A stretch of 64,000 nucleotides of DNA from BS750m-G69 sp964441235 (GTDB taxonomy: Bacteria > Fidelibacterota > UBA2242): NCBI GenBank assembly GCA_964441235.1, contig CAYTUQ010000013.1, forward strand, positions 1-64,000, given 5' to 3'. The notes beneath the pieces were generated by a model. That model did no database searches and had not been told where the DNA came from. It was given only the letters and a program-made list of their open reading frames with translations. Below are positions 34,248 to 41,556 of this stretch, piece by piece; position 1 is the first letter of the stretch, and each line of letters begins with the position of its first letter. A program made the position numbers and the translations under genes.

Positions 34248-35459
34248 ATGATGAATGGTGGCAGAATAACACGATTGCAGCAGAGTTTTGGGATTCTTGG
34301 GAATTCCGATGAAATGAGGGAAATCATTGAGACAATAGATCAAGTAGCGAAAACGGATATTACTATTTTGATATTGGGCGAAAGTGGAACAGGTAAGGAG
34401 CTTATAGCTAATGCAATTCATCGTCATAGTCTTCGTAAACATAAGTCATTAGTAAAAGTTAATTGTGGGGCAATTCCTGCGGGAATAATAGAAAGTGAAC
34501 TATTTGGTCATATTAAAGGCTCTTTTACAGGAGCGATTGAGCATAGAAAGGGATATTTTGAGTCTGCAAATAATGGAACAATTTTTCTTGATGAAATAGG
34601 AGAAATGCCGATTGAAACTCAGGTAAAGTTACTGAGAGTTTTAGAATTGGGAGAGTATCTTCCGGTAGGCGGTTCTGAGATTAAAAAGGCAGATGTTAGA
34701 ATTATTGCAGCGTCCAATAAAGACCTTTCTGCTGAGATGGAAAAAGAGAGATTCAGAAAGGACCTTTATTATCGTTTAAAGACTATCACTATTTCACTCC
34801 CGCCTCTTAGAAAGCGCCTGGAAGATATACCAATTTTTGTAAAAAAGTTCGCTATCGATTTTGCGAATAGGAATTCGATCGTATTTAAAGGCTTTTCTCC
34901 AAATGCAGTGAATTTGCTCATGAAATATCACTGGCCCGGCAATACTCGTGAACTGAAGAACTTTGTAGAAAGTATGATTGTGCTTCAGAAAGGTGAAGTG
35001 ATAAACAGCAAAATGGTTGAGAAACGGCTTTTTGTTGAGAGAAGAACACCTTCGCATAATTTACCAATGAAGGTTTCAAAGAGTGTAGAACAAGCAGAAA
35101 GAGAGCTAATTCTTCAGCAGATTCTGTTGCTACGTCGTGAATCACATGAGATAAAAAACATCTTATCAGGGAAATTTGCCCAAACCGATTTTGAAAAAGT
35201 GCAGGATTCTGATATTTCACAGCATCTCTTCCCAGTTCAAAAAGAAGAAAAATTTATTGAGGAAGAGCTGGAAACGGATGTAAAAGATAACTATATTATT
35301 AATCCGAATATATTAGGAACAGTTTCTTTTGAGGAAGTAGAGAGAGAATTGATTGAGAGAACTCTGAAGAAATTTAATTTCAAAAAACGACAAACGGCTA
35401 ATTCATTGAAAATCAGCGAAAGAACGCTATATAGAAAGATCAAAGAATATGAACTTTAG
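34248..35459 (+). CDS. Sigma-54-dependent transcriptional activator without receiver domain
   Basis: A 403-aa NtrC-type AAA+ activator. Walker A is GESGTGKE (44-51). The sigma-54 contact loop is GSFTGA (91-96) where most have GAFTGA. Walker B is GTIFLDEIGEM. The arginine-finger segment is FRKDLYYRLKTITISLPPLR. A C-terminal Fis-type HTH is present (FNFKKRQTANSLKISERTLY). There is no N-terminal receiver or sensory domain: the AAA+ domain begins at about residue 15, so control must come from expression, a partner, or the long linker at about 265-350. An AAGGAG site lies before the ATG. It overlaps lptE by 11 bp. Confidence 0.9.
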   Translation: MMNGGRITRLQQSFGILGNSDEMREIIETIDQVAKTDITILILGESGTGKELIANAIHRHSLRKHKSLVKVNCGAIPAGIIESELFGHIKGSFTGAIEHRKGYFESANNGTIFLDEIGEMPIETQVKLLRVLELGEYLPVGGSEIKKADVRIIAASNKDLSAEMEKERFRKDLYYRLKTITISLPPLRKRLEDIPIFVKKFAIDFANRNSIVFKGFSPNAVNLLMKYHWPGNTRELKNFVESMIVLQKGEVINSKMVEKRLFVERRTPSHNLPMKVSKSVEQAERELILQQILLLRRESHEIKNILSGKFAQTDFEKVQDSDISQHLFPVQKEEKFIEEELETDVKDNYIINPNILGTVSFEEVERELIERTLKKFNFKKRQTANSLKISERTLYRKIKEYEL

Positions 35460-35979
35460 TAATGTCAAATATCAAATTGTTGGGATGATTCTTGTGGTAT
35501 TTATATTGTTGAGTAATTCTTCCTGCTGGTATTACTCTTTTAAAGGTACCTTGCCTCCGCATATTAAAAATGTTGCAATTCCAATTTTTAAAGATAAAAC
35601 TGCTGAGTTTAATATTCAGCAGGTTGTTACAGATAAGATAAGGTTGGGATTTATCCAGGAAAATATACTAAAACTAGCTGATGAAGATAATTGTCATTCT
35701 GTTCTCTATGGAACAATTCTGAGTATTCAGGATCGTCCTCTTGTTTTCACTGAGTCGGAAGAAACAGGGGAGGCGGTAAAAGAATATCGTGTTACTGTTA
35801 AAGTTGAAGTCGAGTGGTTTGATAAAATCAATAATAAGTCGATTTTCAAGAAGCAGTTTACCGGTTACAGTGAGTACGATCCTACAGGTGCCACGGAAAG
35901 AGACCGTGAAATTGCTTTGGAGGAATCTATATCGCAGATAACAGAGGATATTATTAACTCAATATTATCCGGCTGGTAA
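35449..35979 (+). CDS. lptE: LPS-assembly lipoprotein LptE-like
   Basis: A 176-aa lipoprotein; the hydrophobic leader ends in a lipobox (LSNSSC, Cys26). The mature start WYYSFKGTLPPHIKNVAIPI is the FCB-group LptE signature. LptE plugs the LptD barrel and helps place lipopolysaccharide in the outer leaflet. It overlaps the sigma-54 activator, so LPS transport may be tied to that regulator. LptD is not in the window. Confidence 0.85.
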   Translation: MNFSNVKYQIVGMILVVFILLSNSSCWYYSFKGTLPPHIKNVAIPIFKDKTAEFNIQQVVTDKIRLGFIQENILKLADEDNCHSVLYGTILSIQDRPLVFTESEETGEAVKEYRVTVKVEVEWFDKINNKSIFKKQFTGYSEYDPTGATERDREIALEESISQITEDIINSILSGW

Positions 35980-36063
35980 TTTTAAAAATAGAAAAAAGAT
36001 GTTGATGATAAGTGAGAAAAATCTTGGAGCTCTTTGTTGTTATCTTTATAAAATGAGGAAAAA

Positions 36064-37359
36064 ATGGATTGGGTTTTTGTAAAAGATGTAAAAGATTATG
36101 ATGGAAAAGAAGTGATGATGAAAGGCTGGGTGTATAACAAGAGATCCAGCGGGAAAATCTGGTTTCTTATGCTCAGGGACGGAACCGGAATTATTCAGGG
36201 TATTGTCTTAAGAAATGAGGTTTCTGAAAATGTATTCAATAAAAGAGATGAACTATCTCAGGAATCATCTATAACGATTAACGGCTTAATTCATAAAGAT
36301 GAACGAGCTCCTGGCGGTTATGAAATTGTTATCAGGAATATCAATGTTATTCAAATTGCCAATGACTACCCAATAGCATTGAAGGAACACGGGGTTGAAT
36401 TTCTTATGGATAACCGACATCTCTGGTTACGTTCAAAGAAGCAGTGGGCAATATTGCGAATTCGGCATTCAGTTTATTATGCAATTACCGAGTATTTAAA
36501 CGATAATGCCTTTTTTCGGTTCGATTCTCCTCTTTTAACACCAAACGCCTGTGAGGGAACAACAACCCTTTTTACCGTACCTTATTTTGATTTGGGAAAT
36601 GCGTATCTTTCACAGTCGGGGCAGCTTTATCTGGAAGCGGGTATTATGAGCTTAGGACGCGTTTATGATTTTGGACCGGTTTTTAGAGCTGAAAAATCAA
36701 AAACCCGTAAACATTTAACGGAATTCTGGATGATGGATGCAGAAGCAGCATTCGTTGAGCATAAAGAGAATATGCAGATTCAGGAAGATTTAATTCGATA
36801 CGTTATTAGAAAAGTGATAGAAAAAAATGGAATGGAATTGGATATTCTTGAAAGAGATGTCGAGAAGCTAGAAAAAGCAGATGCTCCTTTTAAGATAATG
36901 ACACATAAAGAGGTTGTTGATTTTCTTAGACCTAAAGGTTCTGAAATATCCTATTACGATGATCTAGGTGCACAGGATGAGGTACTGTTAACTGAGGAAT
37001 CAGATGTTCCGATATTTGTCGAAAAATGGCCAAAGGAGACGAAAGCATTCTATATGAAACGAGATAAAGACGACCCGAATTTGGTTTTAGGAGCGGATCT
37101 TATTGCTCCTGAAGGATATGGAGAAATTATAGGCGGATCACAAAGAGAGGATGATTATGATTTGCTTCTCCAGAGAATGAAAGATGACAATATGTCGTTG
37201 GAAGAATATCAATGGTTTCTTGATCTTAGGAAATATGGTTCTGTTCCACACAGCGGCTTTGGAGTAGGTTTGGAAAGACTGGTTGCGTGGATGGCAGGAG
37301 TTCCTCATATTCGTGAAACAATTCCTTTCCCAAGAACGATATACCGTTTAGAACCGTGA
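36064..37359 (+). CDS. asnS: Asparagine-tRNA ligase
   Basis: A class-IIb aminoacyl-tRNA synthetase. The N-terminal OB domain (VMMKGWVYNKRSSGKIWFLM) binds the anticodon. Catalytic motif 2 is FRAEKSKTRKHLTEFWMMDA and motif 3 is GFGVGLERLVAWMAGVPHIR. SPLLTPNACEGTTTLF favours asparagine over aspartate specificity. The length (431 aa) is normal. An AATGAGGAAAAA ribosome region precedes the ATG. It is alone, with repeats downstream. Confidence 0.95.
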   Translation: MDWVFVKDVKDYDGKEVMMKGWVYNKRSSGKIWFLMLRDGTGIIQGIVLRNEVSENVFNKRDELSQESSITINGLIHKDERAPGGYEIVIRNINVIQIANDYPIALKEHGVEFLMDNRHLWLRSKKQWAILRIRHSVYYAITEYLNDNAFFRFDSPLLTPNACEGTTTLFTVPYFDLGNAYLSQSGQLYLEAGIMSLGRVYDFGPVFRAEKSKTRKHLTEFWMMDAEAAFVEHKENMQIQEDLIRYVIRKVIEKNGMELDILERDVEKLEKADAPFKIMTHKEVVDFLRPKGSEISYYDDLGAQDEVLLTEESDVPIFVEKWPKETKAFYMKRDKDDPNLVLGADLIAPEGYGEIIGGSQREDDYDLLLQRMKDDNMSLEEYQWFLDLRKYGSVPHSGFGVGLERLVAWMAGVPHIRETIPFPRTIYRLEP

Positions 37360-37365
37360 TTAGTT

Positions 37366-37600
37366 TATATGAAAGTGTCTAAAGTTTTCTCGAAGAGATG
37401 TCTTTGACAAAAGTGAACTAAATTGTCTAAAGTCTCTAAAGTGCCTAAAGTGAAAAGTGCCTAAAGTGAAAAGTGCCTGATGAACAATGACCAATTAACA
37501 ATAAACAATAAACAATTATATGTATTTTAAAAATATCAACTTTTGTCGATCAAAGATTCCTTTGGAAAGACATCTCTTTGAAACATACTTCGTTGTGATC
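37366..37600. repeat. Dispersed repeats between asnS and the LOG-like gene
   Basis: CTAAAGTG units (AGTGTCTAAAG, AGTGCCTAAAGTG) at 37366-37480, CAATTAACAATAAACAAT at about 37490-37515, and the palindromic AAGACATCTCTTTGAAAC and CCTTTGGAAAG near 37555-37580. CGAAGAGATGTCTTTGAC at 37391 is close to the repeat that forms the end of the four-helix-bundle gene. No gene lies in the 357-bp gap. Confidence 0.7.
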
Positions 37601-37716
37601 TTTAATCATGATTGTTATTTAATAAAGAGTACACAGAGAATAGTAAGTGAAGAATTCTCCGGAGTCCCCATGGGAAAACGTGAAATTTCGTGAAGATTGA
37701 AAAATGATTTAAAAAA

Positions 37717-38232
37717 ATGAAAGAATCTTCAGACATAAATAAAAAAAACTCAGCATCCTCTGCGTTTAAATCAGTAGATTCCATAAAAATCATCGCAGTT
37801 TTAGGTGGACGGGAATGTGATTCTGAAACTTATCAAAATGCGTATAAAGTGGGTAAAGAAATAGCAAAGCGTGACGGAGTTCTCATCTGTGGCGGTAGAA
37901 CCGGTGTAATGGAAGCCGCTTGCAAAGGAGCAGTAGAAGAAGGCGGTTTAACCATCGGAATACTTCCTGGTAACGATATTTCCAATGCTAATCCTTATGT
38001 AAAAATTCCTATACCAACTGGTATCGGTATTGCCCGAAATTCGATAATCGTTAGAACTTGCTCGGCAGCAATAGCTATTGGTGGGAAATACGGGACACTT
38101 TCGGAAATTGCGTATTGTTTTCAGGTTGGTAAGCCGGTTTGTTCATTAGGCTCATGGAAAATTGATGGTTTGAAACAGGTTTCATCGCCGGAGGATGCGG
38201 TTGAATTTGCATTTGATCTGGAAAGATTATGA
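37717..38232 (+). CDS. TIGR00725/LOG-like nucleotide-binding protein
   Basis: A 171-aa protein of the SLOG superfamily. IAVLGGRECDSETY opens the Rossmann fold. VLICGGRTGVMEAACKGAVE is the GGRxGVMEAA motif, and AIAIGGKYGTLSEIA is the second phosphate-binding motif (PGGxGTxxE in LOG). Relatives are lysine-decarboxylase-like phosphoribohydrolases and TIGR00725 proteins of unknown substrate. A start at the ATG at 37717 leaves a polar N-terminal 20 residues. It overlaps acylphosphatase by 4 bp and forms an operon with nadE, which may link it to nucleotide or NAD metabolism. Confidence 0.82.
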   Translation: MKESSDINKKNSASSAFKSVDSIKIIAVLGGRECDSETYQNAYKVGKEIAKRDGVLICGGRTGVMEAACKGAVEEGGLTIGILPGNDISNANPYVKIPIPTGIGIARNSIIVRTCSAAIAIGGKYGTLSEIAYCFQVGKPVCSLGSWKIDGLKQVSSPEDAVEFAFDLERL

Positions 38233-38504
38233 AGATCCATGCTGAAATAGTTGTACAAGGTTTAGTTCAGGGTATTGGATACCGATATTTTACTTTGAGA
38301 AAAGCAAGGGAATATAATATAGTTGGATATGTGAAAAATTTGCCAAATGGTGATGTCCTTTGTGAAGTTGAGGGCGATAAAGGCTTGATTAATGATTTTA
38401 TTAAAGAGCTCAAAATTGGGCCTACTTTTTCTCATGTGATAAATGTTAATGTTGAAGTGAGTAACACTCTTGAAGAATATACGACATTTGAGGTGAGATT
38501 TTGA
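38229..38504 (+). CDS. acyP: Acylphosphatase
   Basis: A 91-aa enzyme hydrolysing carboxyl-phosphate bonds. The signature VQGLVQGIGYRYFTLRKA holds the catalytic Arg (R18 region), and NLPNGDVLCEVEGDKG the asparagine. Its length is standard. The usual GVGFR is GIGYR. Stop-start overlaps of 4 bp on both sides tie it to the LOG-like gene and nadE. Confidence 0.92.
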   Translation: MKIHAEIVVQGLVQGIGYRYFTLRKAREYNIVGYVKNLPNGDVLCEVEGDKGLINDFIKELKIGPTFSHVINVNVEVSNTLEEYTTFEVRF

Positions 38505-40141
38505 GAGAGAGATTAAGAATAGGAATGGCTCAGATTAATCCTACCCTCGGTGATTTTGAAGGAAATTCAGGTAAAATAACCGATTTCATAATAGAGTCAG
38601 TAAAGAAGGATGTTGACCTTATAATTTTTCCTGAATTAGCAATTACTGGTTATCCGCCTCAAGACCTTATTTTTAATAAATGTTTCATTGATAAAAATAT
38701 TGAGGTTCTAAATAAAATTGCTGCCGATATTCCCGCAGGAATAGCAGCAGTTGTCGGTTTTATTGATAAGTCCGAGGGTGGACTTTATGATGCTGCTGCA
38801 GTTATTCAAAGTGGGAGAGTCGTTGCAAAAAGATACAAAACATTACTCCCGAATTATGATGTTTTTGACGAACAACGTTACTTTACCCAGGCCAAATCAA
38901 ATACACCAGTTTCTCTAAAAATCAGTGGCAAGGACTTAATTTTGGGAATTGAGATTTGCGAGGATTTGTGGGATGAAAATAGCAGCGTAAAAATTACCGG
39001 CGATCTTGCCAGACAAGGTTGTGATTTAATTGTGAATTTATCTGCCTCACCATTTACAAAAGGTAAGAGAGAAATTCGCCAGAAGTTGATTTTAGATAAA
39101 GTTGAAAAGTGGAAGATACCCTTTGTATACGTGAATATGGTTGGTGGTCAAGATGAGCTGGTTTTTGACGGTAACTCGCTCGGATATGATGCTAATGGAA
39201 AACTAATTGGATGGGGTGGCGAATTCATTGATTCTTTAAATATTTTTGATATTGATATTGTAACAGGGCTTGGCGAAGAGATAACATTGCCGGTACTGAA
39301 TAATGAAGAAAGCGTTTACAATGCACTTGTAACCGGTGTTCGCGATTACTTGAAAAAGTCGGGATTCTCGAAAGCTGTTATCGGACTAAGCGGCGGTGTT
39401 GATTCTGCTTTAGTTGCATGTATGGCAGCTGATGCCTTAGGTGCCGGGAATGTTCTTTGTATCTCAATGCCTTCACGATTCAGTTCTTCTCGGAGCATTA
39501 AAGATGCTGAAGAGTTAGCCAGTTCTCTTAAAATAGAGTTAAAAGTGATCCCAATTGAAGGAATCGTACAGTTGTATGAAAAGAATCTATCTGAATTATT
39601 CATGTCGTTACCACAAGATATAACCGAGGAGAATATTCAGGCTCGTGTCAGGGGTAACATTCTTATGGCGGTTTCGAACAAATTTAAATATTTAGTCCTT
39701 TCCACGGGAAATAAAACTGAATTAGCATTGGGATATTGTACTCTTTATGGTGATATGACTGGAGGGCTTGCAGTCATTTCTGATGTAAGCAAATTGGAAG
39801 TATATGCCCTGGCAAATTATGTGAATAGAAAATCAGGCAAGGAGGACATACCTCGAAATATAATCAATAAAGTTCCTTCAGCTGAACTGGCTGAGAATCA
39901 AGTTGACCCATTTGATTACAAAGTTGTTAGTCCTCTTGTTGATTATATTATCAATGAGGGGAAGAGTCAAAGGGAACTTGTAGAGATGGGATTTCCAGAA
40001 ACATTGGTCAAGGATATCAGCAAAATGATACGGAACGCCGAGTATAAAAGGCGCCAGGCTGCTCCCGGAATAAAAATTACTCAAAAGGCTTTTGGTACAG
40101 GTAGAAGATTTCCAATCATAAACCATTTTAATGAAAGGTAA
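38501..40141 (+). CDS. nadE: Glutamine-dependent NAD+ synthetase
   Basis: A 546-aa two-domain enzyme that amidates nicotinate adenine dinucleotide to NAD+. The N-terminal nitrilase domain has the Glu-Lys-Cys triad segments FPELAITGYPPQDL, YKTLLPNYDVFDEQRYF and IEICEDLWD. The C-terminal synthetase has the PP-loop GLSGGVDSAL and STGNKTELALGYCTLYGDM. The ORF opens at a TTG overlapping the acylphosphatase stop; the ATG at 38525 (MAQINPTLGD) is an alternative. Ammonia made by the first domain is used by the second. Confidence 0.95.
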   Translation: MRERLRIGMAQINPTLGDFEGNSGKITDFIIESVKKDVDLIIFPELAITGYPPQDLIFNKCFIDKNIEVLNKIAADIPAGIAAVVGFIDKSEGGLYDAAAVIQSGRVVAKRYKTLLPNYDVFDEQRYFTQAKSNTPVSLKISGKDLILGIEICEDLWDENSSVKITGDLARQGCDLIVNLSASPFTKGKREIRQKLILDKVEKWKIPFVYVNMVGGQDELVFDGNSLGYDANGKLIGWGGEFIDSLNIFDIDIVTGLGEEITLPVLNNEESVYNALVTGVRDYLKKSGFSKAVIGLSGGVDSALVACMAADALGAGNVLCISMPSRFSSSRSIKDAEELASSLKIELKVIPIEGIVQLYEKNLSELFMSLPQDITEENIQARVRGNILMAVSNKFKYLVLSTGNKTELALGYCTLYGDMTGGLAVISDVSKLEVYALANYVNRKSGKEDIPRNIINKVPSAELAENQVDPFDYKVVSPLVDYIINEGKSQRELVEMGFPETLVKDISKMIRNAEYKRRQAAPGIKITQKAFGTGRRFPIINHFNER

Positions 40142-40613
40142 AACTACAAATTTGAAACGTCAACGAAGCGCAATTTATTTAATCTTAATCTTATTTTTAT
40201 TACCTGCAATCACAGTTTTAGCGGAAGATGTTAGGGATGTTGATGGATATATATGGAAAAGAATGAAATATGATAATAAGTGTTATTATGTAACAGGATA
40301 TTTTGCTGGATTAAAGAAGACTGAGGAAATTATTGATATCGAAGTCGAATCAGAAAAAAGGCAAAAATTTGCCTTTACAGAACCTTTTTCTGTTTATCAA
40401 ATCAGAAATAAAATTCGTTCATATTTCCCGGATAAAAGTAACAGTGATTTAGAAACCTTAATTAAACTTTTAAATGCGTTTTATTCAGATAAGTATAACC
40501 TGAATATCAAGTTTGAAGCTGCTCTCAGGATTATTGTTACTCGTCAGAAGGGCGATATAGAAAAATCTGATTTCTGGTTAAAAGAAGCTCAGCGAAATGC
40601 CTTAAAAAAGTGA
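40131..40613 (+). CDS. Secreted hypothetical protein, 160 aa
   Basis: Begins with a basic stretch and a signal peptide (SAIYLILILFLLPAITVLAE). The mature part (DVRDVDGYIWKRMKYDNKCY, then a helical C-terminal half) resembles no family I can name. It overlaps nadE by 11 bp, so it is co-translated. It is followed by two tiny membrane proteins. Confidence 0.6.
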   Translation: MKGKTTNLKRQRSAIYLILILFLLPAITVLAEDVRDVDGYIWKRMKYDNKCYYVTGYFAGLKKTEEIIDIEVESEKRQKFAFTEPFSVYQIRNKIRSYFPDKSNSDLETLIKLLNAFYSDKYNLNIKFEAALRIIVTRQKGDIEKSDFWLKEAQRNALKK

Positions 40614-40640
40614 TCTTTTAAACAAATAAAATGAAAGAGA

Positions 40641-40898
40641 GTGACGATTAAAGTTGATTCAGAAAATGAAGAACTGCGTTTTTCCGTGCATTTTTATGGT
40701 TATTTAATTACTCTTATTATTGCTGGATTTGGACTTTTCCTTGTATTGTTTGAAGGAAATATATTAAGACAGTTCAGAAGCTGGATTTCTCCTCAGACTT
40801 TTAATTTTTATGTGCTAACCTGGTTTGCAGTAAGTACAATTTCGGGTGTAATATCCTTTTTTTATGGAGTACTTATGCAGTTATTTGGGAAAAATTGA
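40641..40898 (+). CDS. Small membrane protein, two TM segments
   Basis: An 85-aa protein from a GTG start. Hydrophobic segments run over about residues 17-40 (FYGYLITLIIAGFGLFLVLF) and 57-80 (VLTWFAVSTISGVISFFYGV), with a charged N-terminus. No family is recognised. It lies between the secreted 160-aa protein and another small membrane protein, 3 bp apart. Confidence 0.5.
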   Translation: MTIKVDSENEELRFSVHFYGYLITLIIAGFGLFLVLFEGNILRQFRSWISPQTFNFYVLTWFAVSTISGVISFFYGVLMQLFGKN

Positions 40899-40901
40899 TT
40901 A

Positions 40902-41177
40902 TTGTACATTTTTTGGTATTTGGTTATCCTAATAGCAACTCTTTTTTTTGCTACGATATTTTTCGATATCTTGCATACATATTCAAGCCAAAGTCTTGCT
41001 ATAAGATTGCTTATTTTAGTTTTATCTAATATCGCAACTATAATTTTTTCTGCTATATTTTATTATTTGAATTTTGAGCGGTGGCATAATTTTTGGGCTT
41101 TTACTCTTGGGATAATGGCAGCTACAACTGCATATAACTGGCTTTATCTCAATATAATAGGTAAAATTTCCATTTAG
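40902..41177 (+). CDS. Small membrane protein, three TM segments
   Basis: A 91-aa protein from a TTG start. Three hydrophobic stretches cover most of the length (YLVILIATLFFATIFF; LAIRLLILVLSNIATIIFSA; FWAFTLGIMAATTAYNWLY). No family is recognised. Its stop codon (41175-41177) is formed by the left end of a MITE-like element, so the natural C-terminus may be lost. Confidence 0.5.
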   Translation: MYIFWYLVILIATLFFATIFFDILHTYSSQSLAIRLLILVLSNIATIIFSAIFYYLNFERWHNFWAFTLGIMAATTAYNWLYLNIIGKISI

Positions 41178-41332
41178 GGGGTGTGATAATATAACCTTTA
41201 GGGGGTGAGAAGAAATAAAATGGATTTTTGTATTATTCTAAGTTCAATCGCCATATCGTACGATTCGTCCAGACGGATCGTACGATATGAACGGGTCTCC
41301 GAGAATGAAAACTTTATTCTATCACACCCCCT
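41176..41332. repeat. 157-bp MITE-like element with 13-bp terminal inverted repeats
   Basis: Ends AGGGGGTGTGATA (41176-41188) and its perfect inverse (41320-41332). The inside has an 18-bp-arm palindrome at 41252-41289 (CATATCGTACGAT and inverse) and a third partial copy of the end, TTTAGGGGGTG, at 41198. The left end creates the stop of the 91-aa gene. The remaining 224 bp before comEC show no gene. Confidence 0.75.
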
Positions 41333-41556
41333 TAGTTTAGATAGTCTGCTGTAATTCAGAAGAGTGATATAAATTTTCTGAAGTTTCACAGTTTTACAAA
41401 ATATTTTAGTAGATACTAAATACTGCGATTAAAGTACGGCAAATATAGTCTCAACACTTTGGGTTGAATTGTTTCTGATTTTGTTTGATTTTTATAAATG
41501 TGATATAAGAAATGATAACTGCATAAGATTGTATAATAGTGCGATTAAGTTGAATA

